A stretch of 64,000 bases of DNA from Apostichopus japonicus (lineage: Eukaryota > Echinodermata > Holothuroidea > Aspidochirotida > Stichopodidae). Both the position numbers and the translations under genes were made by a program. The first letter of the stretch is position 1, and each line of letters opens with the position of its first letter. The notes beneath the pieces are model-generated. The model made no database searches. It was not told the DNA's origin and saw only the letters and a program-made list of their open reading frames with translations. The DNA lies in contig NC_092573.1 of assembly GCF_037975245.1 (NCBI RefSeq), positions 16,482,265-16,546,264 of the forward strand. Direction: 5' to 3'. Shown here piece by piece: positions 13,610 through 25,255 of the stretch.

Positions 13610-14390
13610 CATGGGCGGCGATCCTGGGGGGGAAGGGGGGATATATCCCCCCATGAAAATGGGTGGAGGGGATGTAATACACCATATCCCCCCCACCAAA
13701 TGCCAGGGATAAGTATATTTATATGCCTACATTTATGCATCATCGTGAATGTACGGCTCTTTTTTAGCTTCATTTCTCGCCTACCATAAACGCAGTGCGA
13801 TCTTTTCAAATAAAAAGTCTTTATCTTTATCACGATATTGATATAGTACATATATGCACCCTCATAGTATTCATATAGGCCCTATAGTAGGCCTACACAC
13901 GTACATGTTCCCTCGAACAGCTGAGAATCTCATGTTACCAGGGTAATGCTTAATACACGTTTCACCTGGATGCCCTAGCAATCGGTACCTAGGAATGTAA
14001 CTATGTGTTATTGTGTATTGCATGTGTATAGGCCTATTATAGCCTGCATGAGGCCATTTTCTTCATCGAATAATATAAAAGAGCTCTCGAACATTCTAAC
14101 GTAGCGCCTGAAACAAGATTGACAGGGGCAATTTTCCCAAAATAACACCCGAAATTAAAAAAAAAGGATTTGGGATCCTGATTATGAGATATTTCGGACA
14201 TGATATCCCTATTTTAAAGTTGGGTATATGCCACTTGGAAACCTTGGGAAGTGCCGTTTCCGGCCATCTAGAGGGTTTGTAAATCCCAAAATTTTCTTGT
14301 ACGCTTCGCGCCAACTCATGGTGGCGCTACGCTTAGATAGTCAACAAGGTCATATCCCCCCCCACTCGGAAGTACGGATCGCCGCCCATG
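13610..14390. mobile_element. hAT-like MITE, 781 bp, perfect 8-bp TSD
   Basis: The ends are CATGGGCGGCGATCC and its reverse complement (15-bp terminal inverted repeats). It is flanked by the direct repeat GCAGCAAC at 13602-13609 and 14391-14398. An 8-bp target duplication is typical of hAT-superfamily elements. The interior is G-rich just inside the ends and holds a GGAAGTGCCGTTTCCGGCC block also found at 49.6, 50.5 and (inverted) 40.1 kb. No transposase is present, so it is non-autonomous. It interrupts the CR1-like RT remnant, which reads on across the target site once one TSD copy is ignored. Confidence 0.92.
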
Positions 14391-15017
14391 GCAGCAACAT
14401 ATGAAAATATTTTCTGATGATACTGGGTATTACCACCCTATAAGAATAAATTATTTCGTGTGGCAGACCTTAGGTAGTGACTTTGTATATTATTCGTACA
14501 AGGTACTGTGGAGCCAGACCATTTAAAGACCTATACACTATTGTCAATATTTTACATTTTAAGCATTTTCGAGTGATGACCAAAGTAAAGCTTTAAAAGG
14601 TCTAAGGATTTATCATCAAAAGTTGCATTGAGAATAATTCTTGCTTCAGCCTTCTGTAGCCGACTAAGTCTGAGAAAATTTCTGGCATTACTCATACCCC
14701 ATACTAAACTACAATACTCAAACGTCGGTAAATATATCAATTATAAAATAGAATACAAGTATTTGTATCTATGAATGGTTTTATTCGTCGAAGTTAAGCC
14801 AATCTACTATAGAAACGAGCTTGCAAACAGAATCGACTTGTTCATTCCAAATTAATTCATTGTCGATTTTACGCCCAACTCTCTTCACAGCATACACTTC
14901 CTATTAAAGAATCATCGACGGTAATATTTAATGCGTTATTTGAAATAAATTTCAGGCTTTGTCTTGAACCAATCAACATGCTTTGGTTTTATTACTATTT
15001 ATATCCATTTTAGTTTC

Positions 15018-15027
<10 letters not shown>
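14391..15027 (-). pseudogene. CR1-like reverse transcriptase C-terminal remnant
   Basis: The minus strand read from 15027 to 14391 gives, with frameshifts and stops, the typical end of a non-LTR reverse transcriptase. In order: a KMDINSNKTK block, MLIGSRQSLKF, a GRKIDNELIWNEQVDSVCK block, then LPTFEYCSLVWG, LSRLQKAEARIILNA and YRSLNGLAPQYL. These match the conserved order of the domain C-terminal to the RT palm in CR1/L2/Jockey-type elements (family knowledge). The longest intact frame is only 62 codons (14552-14740). This is a dead copy, probably of the same element as the ORF1 remnant at 15190-16540, with the endonuclease and most of the RT deleted. Confidence 0.85.
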
Positions 15028-15055
<28 letters not shown>

Positions 15056-15056
15056 T
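15018..15056. repeat. (TA)n microsatellite
   Basis: TA run at the junction between the RT remnant and the ORF1 remnant. It may mark the internal deletion breakpoint. Confidence 0.9.
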
Positions 15057-15189
15057 TCGTACCATCATATATAATAGCCTGTACTGGTGATGAATATTCA
15101 TGAAACCTATTTGGATGACCTTATTGGCTTTCGTGGTGGTCATGACGTTGCTAAATGTATTGTTAAAACCCATACTTTCATCAATGTGT

Positions 15190-16540
15190 GTACTATTCAG
15201 ATGTCATTATGTAATACTTTGTGTGATTCAGTATGGGTGTCGTCAGGGGTACTCGTAGGACAGGGTTCGTATGTAGCGGCACCCTCATCTTGGCCAAGAA
15301 TCTAATACATGGGATTGTTGTTGAAACATAAACGTATTGAAGCATAAACGTCCACATCATCTGAATTGGACGGTCAAAGCGACATCTTTCAGAGTTATGG
15401 TTGTTTTCTCCACAGTTATAACAACCCCTTTTGCATTTGCCATAATGTCGTCTGTATAAATGATGGTTGGCAGTTTGTTTACGCCAATTTGATTGGTGTG
15501 GGTTCTGCCTTCTGTAATCCAGATGGTCACGGAGGTCCGTGGGGTCACGGCGATAACGATCACGGTTTTTAAGATTTTTAGGACGCGGTGTGTTGGAAAT
15601 CTGCTTGTAGCTTGGCTCTGAGCTAGGCCCGCATGGCCATGGGAGTGCGGTTAGTCGGTCGATGAGGCGTTCAGTACGCTTGTGGGTCAGTTGGACATCC
15701 TCCATGAACACGCTCTTGTCCACTTCACCATCTGCATATTTCTTGGAAGCTGATGTGTGCATATATATACCTGTGCTCCAATCTAGTCGTCAGTTCTTTA
15801 AGGCTGGCATCCAGATGGTCTTATTCAACACTATGCTGATCTAGTCTGAGGCATGGTCCGGAGATAACGATATTATTGCTCTGGTATAAAAGCTGGATTG
15901 ACGTAACAACCTCATCAAAAGTACCGAGTATCGTGTCGATTGGGGTTGACATGGAAATGTCATTTGTACCACGATGTTTTCATACAACGGACCGTCCATG
16001 GAGTTGATGACATCCCGGATCGTGAAGATTGTATCACCACTAATGCATTAAACCTCAGTGTTCTCAAAAGTAGTATCGGTTAGGTTATGTTAGGTTATCG
16101 AATCGCCTATAATCAAGTTCCGTTTTGGGGTATGAGTGATAATTCTGTCGGTGGATGTACGGTTTTGACTGCGCTAGCAGTTAGAAATACCTAGAGTCAA
16201 ATCACTGGTTTCCGACGTAGTCGCATCGACTTTGCAACAATGAGAACTTCGCGTGAATCCTTTACAAGGAGTTCTTTCTCAAGTCGGTCAATTTTATCCA
16301 GAGCAAGTAGTAATCGTCCAGTGGCAGCCTGTAATGTTGCTGGTAGACTTCTGCGTACTGTACAGATCCACGACTTAGTTTTGGCGGGAACTTTCCTGAA
16401 CCCCGCGCACTGGATATGGTATTTTATAGTGCAAAAATCACAGGTAGTCTCCAATATAGGGTCTGCAATGCTTTGGAGCATTGCCTTGGAGCATGCAAAA
16501 ACTTATCGGTTTGTATTTCCATACTTGTAGTCCGGTCTGC
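15190..16540 (-). pseudogene. CR1-like ORF1 remnant: PHD, SGNH esterase, CCHC
   Basis: On the minus strand the order is: a PHD-like zinc finger half (CDFC, YHIQC, then SWIC; 16360-16442); an SGNH-hydrolase block I (LIIGDSIT; about 16096-16107); a GTND block III (15959-15970) followed by VISGPCLRLDQ; a degenerate final block (DVQLTHKRTERLIDRL, about 15650-15700, with Gln where the catalytic His is expected); and a CCHC knuckle (CYNCGENNHNSERC; 15382-15423). PHD and esterase domains are established features of CR1-group ORF1 proteins. The frame is broken between blocks, so this is a pseudogene. The longest intact piece is 189 codons (15193-15762). A host CCHC gene is less likely given the adjoining RT remnant. 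Confidence 0.78.
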
Positions 16541-18169
16541 TGCCATAGAGACATCCATGGTACAGTGCAGATGGTCGTGTTATGTCGCACAATAGGAACA
16601 GGTATGTGATTTGTTACACGTTTAAGTACGTAGTTAACACTAAAACTCCAAATTAATATGATTATATGGTCAAATTCAAAATAAATTGTGTCCTGGCAAG
16701 GGTATTGTTTGATGGCTTGAAGAACGTTTGATAAAAATTACATAAAAGGATGAAACAAAGCCTCCACATTAACTGGGATAAAACATAATACGAACCAACA
16801 GCTTGATATATATGTATGTATGTATGTATTTTTTTTAGATCCTCCTGCAAGCAGGAACTCGCGAAGAAGCCTCATAGGCTTATCAAAGCCGCAAGCTGAC
16901 CGAAGTCAGTCTCTTACATTCATATTTAACGTCCATGATTATGAATTGTCTTTGTAACTCGACGACATACATTAATCTTCCTTTGTTGACTCTGTTGAAT
17001 TGACTCTGTTGAATTGACTCTGTTGAATTGACTCTGTTAAATTAATGTACATTCACATTGTGTTATTGATATTAGCCATATGTTACCATTACTTGTTCAG
17101 TATTAGTTTGTAACCTGAAGATGACAATAAAGTGGCTTTCGAATAATGTCATTTTCCGCAATGTTGTTGGTAATAAATGTATTCCTTAAAGTCTGTGGTG
17201 TTCTCTATTTATATAATCGAGCGTTGAGATACGTAGACTAACTGGTTTTATATCAAGGTATTTGCTTTTAGCGACCGGCAAGGAGGTGGTGCCAGTCTTA
17301 CCGATAACGACAGATAAAAAGTTATTTAAAAAAAAAATGTTTTTGGAAATGCATGAGAATTTTTAGGACAAAGATGAGATGATTCCAACAGTGACAAATT
17401 TGCAATAGACTATCAGTAAACCTGCTCATGTAAATAGCAAGAGATGTATTAATCCTACAGTAGACTTTTAGAACATAGAGCTCAGAATGTTGATGAGAAA
17501 TCTTAATGGATAAGCTGTCTTTTTGACAATCATCAAATTGCTTTCCATACAAATTTGGTTAATCAAATTCCCTAAGGAAAGCCTATTTATGAAACGTCCC
17601 GTGTTTGGGTCTACAACGGCGATCTCACTACGAGTTCTGTCTATATATTTTCGAATTTCTTGTCTGTGATAGGATTGGATTGTAGTCGAGTCCGACAGAT
17701 TCGAATCCGAGTCCAGGCTGTGAACTATGCATTCTTCCTCAATTTCTCAATCCTGAATTCCTTCTTTCTCTGTAACCATAACCAGACCCTCCCACATACC
17801 CACATCCTGCCTTGATCGTTTGTTCTTTTCTAAAATGTTTGATGTGTTCAGTGAAGCTAAGTACTGTAGGAAGGAATTCACCCTTGAACTCGGCTACTTA
17901 GATAATAGAGTACAAAAATATACTTTTAGGAATTTAAAGCTTAACGTTAACTTAGATTTTTGATGGCCTCTCCTCCTCAAAGATCTCATATATGGAAGAT
18001 GAAAACATGGAACATACATACATTTTGCAGATGCTACAATGGCCCAGATTGGCAGAGAATGCTACATGAATATGAATGTGACACACTAGGCTGCAGCGTA
18101 CTTTTCACTCGAATGGAAAGTAGATGCTCCTTCAACCTTATATTTTCATTGCGTAAAAGACGGCTTTGA
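16541..18169. other. Non-coding; retroelement-tail-like sequence and 14-bp tandem repeat
   Basis: A 14-bp unit (GACTCTGTTGAATT) is repeated four times at about 16987-17042. A stretch with AATAAAGTGGCTTTCGA near 17125-17140, preceded by CAGGAACTCGCGAAGAAGCC at 16852-16871, resembles the 3' end of an interspersed retroelement. No gene is recognised. If the receptor exons upstream of 18700 lie in this window, I could not find them. Confidence 0.4.
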
Positions 18170-18245
18170 TTTAGACAGCCTAATGGAGAAATATCGATAT
18201 TTTGTGGCGCACCAATCTGCAGTTAAAGACAAGATAAATAATTGG
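18170..18245 (+). repeat. Inverted repeat arm upstream of GPCR exon
   Basis: It pairs with 19820-19905. Shared words are GATTTAG(A/G)CAG, TAATGGAG, CACCAATCTGCAG and GACAAGATAAATAATTGG (inverted in the right arm). The arms are about 75-86 bp, roughly 85 per cent identical by eye and about 1.6 kb apart, with the TM3 exon between them. Confidence 0.85.
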
Positions 18246-18699
18246 AAGTCGTGCATAGGTTACGACTATCATCGAAACCAAAGTGGGATCGAGACCCACT
18301 TGATAAAATTATCAGAGGTGTAGGGGATACTGGGGACACTATAATTGGCTGAAAGTGCATGCATTGGCTTCTGCGGAGTAAATCTTATACTGAACTTTTA
18401 TGCTCCACTAATGATCAAAAAGTGTTGTATTTGCAAATTATTTTCTTTAAAAAGGTCCACGTCATCTTGCCGATATACAAACAATAAATAAATAATGGAC
18501 TCGGTATAAACTCCTGGCACTTCGAGTTTGAGACAAGGTAACCCGAGTCCGAGGGACTTGGGTGCCGCAACCCTATAAGTGTATGATACTAGATGTATAT
18601 TTCATGCCCTTGTTGTTACTTCGTTCGTCGCATTTTCACATTGCATTTCTTCCGTGTATTTTCTGCAATTACCGAGTTTTATATTCTTGTTATTTGTAG

Positions 18700-18835
18700 G
18701 TCAGCGTACAGGCGACTTCATTGACCTTAACTGTTATGACTATCGATCGATACAACATCATTGTTCACGCCGTCCGATCACGAAGAACTAGAACAACACG
18801 AAAGGCACTGCTGGTCAACGTGTACATTTGGACAG
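18700..18835 (+). CDS. Kisspeptin-receptor-like GPCR, internal exon (TM3-ICL2)
   Basis: A 136-nt exon between an acceptor (ATTTGTAG, ending at 18699) and a donor (GGTAAA, GT at 18836). It encodes the second half of TM3 (VSVQATSLTLTVMTIDRY) with the class A DR(Y) motif, then a basic second intracellular loop (SRRTRTTRKA) and the start of TM4 with the conserved Trp (IWTG). The VSVQAT..TLT.M..DR pattern is closest, from recall, to kisspeptin receptors (GPR54) and then to galanin/allatostatin-A receptors. The exon starts in phase 0 and ends one base into a Gly codon, which the exon at 34936 completes. Exons for the N-terminus, TM1-TM2 and the TM3 cysteine were not found and are probably upstream, possibly outside the window. 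The exon sits between two inverted repeats (18170-18245 and 19820-19905). Confidence 0.85.
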
Positions 18836-18956
18836 GTAAACTATTTTGTTCCAAGTATTGTGTGATGGACTAAGGGAGTTTACTCTCGTATTACGAACAA
18901 TGTCATATTTGTACTGTCTTTACACTTTAGCAGTATATTTCATTCAGATATCAGGA

Positions 18957-19545
18957 GATAACCAGAATGCAACATGCATTGAGGTTTCAATTATTTCATT
19001 GCATTGGAATTCCCCTTGTTAAGCAGAAATAGCTGTTACAATATAAATGGCCCGAACCAATATTTTAATGCACAATTACACTATGACATGCAGGTAAACA
19101 CATGTTAGTCTTCTGTGCGTGGCAATACACACCTCTAGAAAAACAATAAGGGTCGTGTGCTCAATGTGATGCATCCCCAAACCAAGTATGAGAAGTATCC
19201 ACAATTTCCATTGTTCGATATCATGTAAAAGGCCTTTTAGAGTTTGACCTATGATGACCTTAAATGAGATTTGACCTCACAAGCAACAGGATTGTTGTAC
19301 TCAATATGGCAAATCCATATACCAAGTATGAAAGTATCCATGATTTCTACCATGAAAAAATCATGTTTTAAAGGTTTTTCGGCCTCGAAACTGATATATT
19401 TTTCAAAGTTCTCGCTATTTGGCGACCGTGACTAAAAATCTACTGGCAAAAACGCAAATTTCACTCTGATTGCTGTTCAAGTGTCCATAGTACAGATCTA
19501 CAACATCAAGACTTTCTATGAACAACGGTTAGGCACTTAAGCAGA
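18957..19545 (+). repeat. Dispersed repeat, copy 1 (direct repeat of 46678-47265)
   Basis: About 590 bp colinear with 46678-47265 in the same orientation. Shared blocks include CAGAATGCAA, TTACAATATAAATGGCC, TTGACCTCACAAGCAACAGG, ATATGGCAAATCCATATACC and CCATAGTACAGATCTACAAC. The two are roughly 75-80 per cent identical by eye. No coding capacity is seen. Confidence 0.85.
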
Positions 19546-19819
19546 TACATGGTGCTACGTAATTGCACATTGGAAAATTGTGTTTCGTGTGCATTATGAA
19601 ATTTAACCTTTTTTTCACCAAAAGTAAGGGATGAACAAAGTAAAATATGTCGCAGAACCATAAATAAAGCAGCTAGGCATGCTGTAGTATCTCAACAAAT
19701 TTAAAATAAACATCTGCAAAAGAGCTACGAAGATAGATACTATACAGCATACGCGAGTCCTAAGCCATACAGTACATCACCTGAACCGCTACTCGATTAG
19801 AGCGACTTTGCACATTTTC

Positions 19820-19905
19820 CCAATTATTTATCTTGTCTTTTAGCTGCAGATTGGTGTGCGAAAAATATCGCTATTACTCCATTACACTGCCTAAATCCAA
19901 TCGGT
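19820..19905 (-). repeat. Inverted repeat arm downstream of GPCR exon
   Basis: Reverse-complement partner of 18170-18245; see that entry. It lies in the large intron, about 1 kb downstream of the TM3 exon. Confidence 0.85.
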
Positions 19906-19999
19906 TAGTATTCAATTCTGATTCTACCGATTGTTAGCATTCCATTCAGACAGTTCAACCAACTATCGTGCTCAGTCTGGTGATCGTTAACGAAAATAA

Positions 20000-20890
20000 A
20001 ATGTACATTTATGGCAAGCTAATTGCTTCAATAAATTAAAAAAAAGGATAATCGGTCGGAAAACCATGTTTATCGACCGTAGAACATGTTTTTCAATCGA
20101 AAAACCATGTTTATCGACCGATAAACATGGATTTTCGGTTGATAAACACGGTTTATCTGCAAAAATCCATGTTTATCGCTTGAAAAACATGGATTATCGC
20201 TGATAAACATGGTTTTTCGGCGATAAACATGGTTTTTCGGCGATAAACATGATTTTTCAGTCGAAAAACAAGGTTTATCGGCTACAAACTGTGTTTTCAA
20301 ACGATGAACATGGTTTATCTGTGACAATCCATGTTTATCTGCGATAATCCATGTTTTTCAAAAGATAAACATAGTATGTCGAGCGATAAACATGGTTTAT
20401 CGCCGATAAACATGGTTTTTCGCCGAGAAACATGGTTTATCGCCGAGAAACCATGTTTATCGCCGATAAACCATGTTTATCGCGTAAAAACATAGCTACG
20501 GTCCCGCACAATCCGCACATGGACAAGTGCGGAATAATAATCGGCTGTAAGCTATAGTTGGGGTCTATACAGAAGACCTTTAAAGTCATAGGAAATTGCC
20601 AAAGAGCATAACAGGAACTCCTTTTTACTCTATGGAATTGTCAACAGAGGGTTGGGAATTTGATAGCCTCTCCTCTCTATTCGGCAAAGGCACCAACGCA
20701 GAATTTATCAGGAGAAACAACCCTGAGCACACCACGAACAGTCTCACACCGGTAACGAGGGCCATATTTCGTTGTTCCTAATTATGGATAGGGCCGGGAC
20801 CTAACGAAGTTTGGGTACGGCCCGCCCGCGAATATTTTTTTCCCAAACTGAACTGACACTGAAATTATTTCCTCGATTTTGATTGGTTAT
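20000..20890 (+). mobile_element. Foldback element, left terminal inverted repeat with hairpin array
   Basis: The outer part (20000-20040) has ATGTACAT, GCAAGC and CAATAAAT words. Next is an array at about 20055-20490 of some 20 imperfect units of about 21 bp built on the self-complementary core AAACATGGTTT with CGATAAAC/GTTTATCG arms. The innermost part (20822-20890), GCGAATATTTTTTTCCCAAA through TCAGTGTCAG-complement words to a CTCGATT/GATTGG block, is repeated almost exactly in reverse complement at 29845-29915. The right arm is at 29845-30450. No transposase was recognised. Confidence 0.8.
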
Positions 20891-22392
20891 CAGCGAGCAC
20901 GTGATATACTTTAGTTTTCAACATGGATCCTCCATAATCTGTCGATATCAATATGATCAACACGAAGAAATTCAAGATATTCACATTAGCAACTGTCCAG
21001 AACTTTTGGTAGGTATATATGAACGAAAGTGAAGCAACTATTCCCAACTACTGCGCCCATTATAGGCAGTCCTCGATAGTTTGTTTACTCGCTTGGCTCC
21101 GCTCTACACAACACATACATGCAATGTAGCCTATTGTACTGTGTATAGTATACAATACACTAAAACACAGTGCATTTGTAATTGTATACATGTAGCCGAT
21201 GTACATATGTACGGGGTGTTTGTGTACATTCGGGGTTGCGATACTTTTAGTTTTATAATCATAACTTCAAAATGTATTCAGTCAATGAATCATGATAGGC
21301 CTAGTCGAATATGCAGTGGCCATGAAGACGCGCGAGCGAGTGTGTCAGCCATTGAGTGTACACAAACATGGCATTTGACGATATGTCTGTGTCTTTTGAC
21401 TTGTTAACTATAGTTGTATAGCCTTATAACCTATACGTACGGAAACACAGATGTTTACCGGCACCATTAGAAGTTCTTGTACATGGTGACCTACAGTGGC
21501 GTCACCAGACTTTTCAGTCGGGGGGGGGCACAGGGGGGTACCAGCATTTGATGGGGGGCACTTAGGTGGATACTGATCGCCGTCCTGGGGGAGGGGTCTA
21601 AGCGGAGGGGGTGCCCCCCTCCCCTTTGGAAAATTTTCGCATACGGAGGATGGGCTAGATGCAAAATGGTGCCACATTTGATGCTAAATTCGATCTGAAG
21701 ATATCTCCAGAAATTGTTATTTTTGAGGTAATGATTTTAACAACGCGCAGAATTTTGCAGAGGATATGAACCACATGCTGTCTATATTATGCCTAACCCT
21801 ATCAATAGAACCTACATTTGTTGAATTAATGTGTGCATGACCCCCGACTCCTTTCTTGTCCTTCTCGTTTTCTCCCATTATCTATTAAGATGTAACAGGT
21901 TCCAGCATCGTTATTGGCTCCTATCAGGGATCTCACCATGCAATCCAAAGTTTGATCACACATCCAGTATGGCTCAGTATGCAGGTGTGAACATTCGCCA
22001 TTTGTTCCTACAAGCATCTGACCTCAAATGACCTCTGCACCCCCTACACAACAGGGTTAATATATGGGTCCACAAATATAGGCAAGTATGGTGCCTGTGG
22101 ACCCTCACATTCTCACATTTCGTCAGCTCCTAACCTGTCAACCTCAGACCAAGGCAACATACCGCAGTACCCTCCCTTCTCACAGCAGGTCCGGATTTTC
22201 GGCATTTCACAGGCATCCAATTCACGAGAGGTAAAAGACACACACAGACAGCAGACAAACACTCTCACCCATATGAAAAATGCACACAAGCAGCATGACA
22301 ACGAGTCAACTGCATTAAAAAAGGAATAGAATGAACTTGGAAGAGTAATACCTGAGAGAAGAATAAAGGTATAATATTTCTGCTTGTCTCTG

Positions 22393-22535
22393 CACTGTAA
22401 AAAAAATGGGAAACCTTACACCCAAAATGTGAGGAATCCTGGTTTCCCGGTGTGGGTTACTTTGGTGTTACACCCGAAAGAGCGTTAAGGTAATATCTTC
22501 TGTCGATGACCCAAATGAAGGGAAACCGAGAGGTC
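22393..22535 (+). repeat. Left subterminal motif array of the CACTG element
   Basis: CACTGTAAAAAAAA followed by mixed-orientation GGAAACC/GGTTTCC, TTACACCC and GTGTTACACCCG words up to about 22535. Confidence 0.7.
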
Positions 22536-22743
22536 CAATGATGGTGATTGTTATATTCTCTGCACGAAACGTCATCACGACAACGATTCTCGAGCAATGA
22601 CACGGCTTCTAACATAACACACTAGCTCCGCCCCTTTGTTAATATTTCTTGCTTTGCGCGCGGGGGAATTAACAGACTGCACGTTGAAGTCATACGTACG
22701 TACGTATACCGTACCGAAACGTACGTAGACTATAGACGTTACG

Positions 22744-22768
22744 ATGTACAAGAAGCTCGCACGAAAAG
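22744..22768 (+). CDS. Possible first exon of SAMD3-like copy 1
   Basis: After a CpG-rich patch with CCGCCCC, GCGCGCGGGG and repeated ACGTACGT words, an ATG opens eight codons (MYKKLARK) and ends in a strong donor (AAAAG|GTAAGA). It leaves one base of a codon. The obvious acceptor at 24667 is out of phase with this, but an acceptor at 24677 would join it in frame directly before GEVNW. This is an inferred link and needs transcript support. Confidence 0.3.
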
Positions 22769-22789
22769 GTAAGATCATTTGAATCTTTA

Positions 22790-24667
22790 ATAATTTACCC
22801 TAAAAAATGAAATCGTAGTTAAAATTCTTAACTGTCAACACATTGAAATGTGGTGTCATACACTGGTTGTGTAATATCTTGTTTAGCAAGCCGCGTTATC
22901 ACAAACTTGCCACTGAGAGATGCGATCAATTGCAAATCGACTAAACTATTAATGTCAACGTTAGGCTAGCCACGCTATGCCTAAGCTAACTAAGGCTAGA
23001 GATAATTGCTACTAGTCTAGCCTGAGTTAGCTTAGGCCTAGCCTAATTGTAAAGACAGGTGCATTCTCCAATCAGGGTAAAAATTTAAAAAAAACATGGT
23101 GCCGAGCCCAGGCCGACTCATTTACTTTGTGGTCAACTTAGGAATGTGGACCTTGGTCTAGGCTAATTAGGCCCCCTAGGCTATAGTATTAGCCTATAAC
23201 TTATATAAGTATAAGTAATAATACTCGGGAGTATTAATGTCAACATTAGGCTAGCAAACTAGGCCAGCCTAGCCTAAATACTACTAATTGATAATGATAA
23301 TGTTGGAGATATGTTAGCCTATCACATTGTTCAGGTTGTGTGTAATTTGTTAGGGTTTATCAAACATATGGGAAGACTAGGACTAGGCTGCTAGGCCTAA
23401 GTTAGGCATTGTAAGGCCAAATAATTTTTTTAATTGTTTAGCATCTCCGCTATATCTTTTTTGGAGGCCGTCAGTTTTTTTTCTCCAAAAACGACAAAAT
23501 TCTAATAGCCTAACTGTTAAGTGTTAGGCCTAGCTTAACTTTTGTTTGGAAAAATTCATGGCTCACCCCAGCCTAAACCATGTGATATGCCTATAACTTA
23601 ATGAATATCTAATTTGATGTTTTCAAGGTTAATCTGGAGACAGGTATGCATTACTGAGTAAGAGCCTAGAGTAGAGTACCCAGAACTTGACCGCCACCCA
23701 GAACCTGACCGCTAATTAATAAATAACAATTAATTGAACAAACATTATACATTTATGTGATTTATGTATTCCACTATATTTTTCACATTTGTTGCTGATG
23801 ATAAAGACCAATATTTTAGCCATTTTGATTACTAATACTGGTAAAATACATAAATTCAAAAATGGAACTGATTTTTTGGGGGGAAAATTCTGTTTTCTTG
23901 AAAAGACCTTTAAGGATTTCACACTAACTAAAATGTGGTAAATATGTAAAAGTAACTGAAATCTTTTAGATTTTCTGACTGCTACTATTTAATGTGAAAT
24001 TATTGAACACTTTCATTAAGGCATAAATTATAAATTGATTCAAGTACATGAGATCTGGGGTTGGTCATGTTCTGGAACTAGAACTAAATTTGCATTGCAG
24101 TATTCAACCACTATATGGGAAATACACACTGTAGCTGTATTAGTACTGTTTTAACACCAATATGTGATCAATGTTTGAACACACAAATATGCCATGATGT
24201 TGGTTCCTAAATTATAGAAAAATTATTACATAATAGCTTAATTCTTCAAATGTCAATATCAAACTTGGCAACCATACTGTATGTCTGATTTATTTAAACC
24301 TGTATTGGGATATATTTTTAGCAAGTCAACAGGTGCCAAACACTGAAACCTGATACTGAGTTAACAATGCAGTGTTTTCTGCCTAGTTAGATGTGGCAGC
24401 ATGAAACAAGTAATAAATTAATGGTCATACCAGACTGAAACTATGCACTTCAAAGAGGCAAGTAAATCACAAACCTTGGTTTTCTGGTTATATTTGCATT
24501 CTCATTCAGATTCATTTGTTATCCTCTGTCAAAACTGACCCAGTTATTCACTGACCCAGTAGCTCAACAGTGTAGGCAGCTTAGTTTTATGCCATATGGT
24601 AGTGAGTACAATGTTCAGTATTACCAAATATCTCAAAACCTTTTGTTTTCTCTTTTTGTATGATCAG
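22790..24667. other. Presumed intron/5' region of SAMD3-like copy 1
   Basis: AT-rich sequence with many AGGCCTAG/TTAGGC words at 22950-23560. No other exon is recognised; the 68-codon minus-strand frame at 23716-23922 is not supported. Confidence 0.4.
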
Positions 24668-25115
24668 GCAAAACGAGGAGAGGTCAACTGGAGTCTAATC
24701 ATTCCTGATGGAGAAGACGACAAAACCCTTAAAGAACATACAGAGGTTATGGAGAAGGAATTTTAAAAAAAACACTCCAAAAGTTGATCTAATCAAACAA
24801 CGAATGGAAATAACTTATGCTCAAAGGCGTAAATTAATTAACTCCAAACCACTTATTGTTGAAGTTCAAGAGAATTACCCTGCATTGTTTTCGCCATGCG
24901 AAATTGGCAATGAATTCAAACGTCTAACAGATACAGAACTTCACAAAATCTTTGAAAGCTCTTTAAGCAAGGCTGCAAGTAAAATATTATCAGAAGTAAA
25001 ACTAAAGTCACAACTTTTGCCAATAGTGATGAAGCACCTGCAAATTGAGGACAAGACTGTTGCTGCACTTTTAGTCCTTCCAGTTGTGTTCTTGAGTTTC
25101 TTCAAACTTTACGAG
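24668..25115 (+). pseudogene. SAMD3-like protein, copy 1, penultimate exon (frameshifted)
   Basis: Acceptor ATGATCAG at 24660-24667; donor GAG|GTAAGT at 25116. In the first frame it encodes AKRGEVNW, then a PDGEDD segment and MEKEF before a stop at 24764. The frame one base later then reads on without a break (KKNTPKVDLIKQRM, YAQRRKLINSK, ENYPALFSPCEIGNEFKRLTD, then ALLVLPVVFLSFFKLYE). The order (NW..PDGE, QRM....RR..IN, YP.LF...I..EF) matches, from recall, the conserved middle of SAMD3-like proteins and parallels the copy at 60386-60860. The shift lies in TTTTAAAAAAAA, so it is one extra base in a homopolymer, either a mutation or a sequencing error. Exon length (448) minus one keeps phase 0 at both ends. 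No SAM-domain exon was found. Confidence 0.75.
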
Positions 25116-25255
25116 GTAAGTGATCAACAAAATCATTGCAACGTAGGTGATTTGTTTCTTCTCTAATTTCTAGACTTGTTGAGAAGTTGCAAGGAACTAA
25201 CACACTCATGTTGGCTTTTTACAATCTAAGGACAAAACATTCAAAATAGTATCTT

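Noticed and set aside
15193-15762. Cellular CCHC zinc-knuckle gene on the minus strand
   Set aside because: The esterase motifs upstream and the RT remnant downstream on the same strand show it is a retrotransposon ORF1 piece.
20055-20490. CRISPR-like array of short repeats
   Set aside because: Units are contiguous, self-complementary and diverged with no unique spacers, and the genome is eukaryotic.
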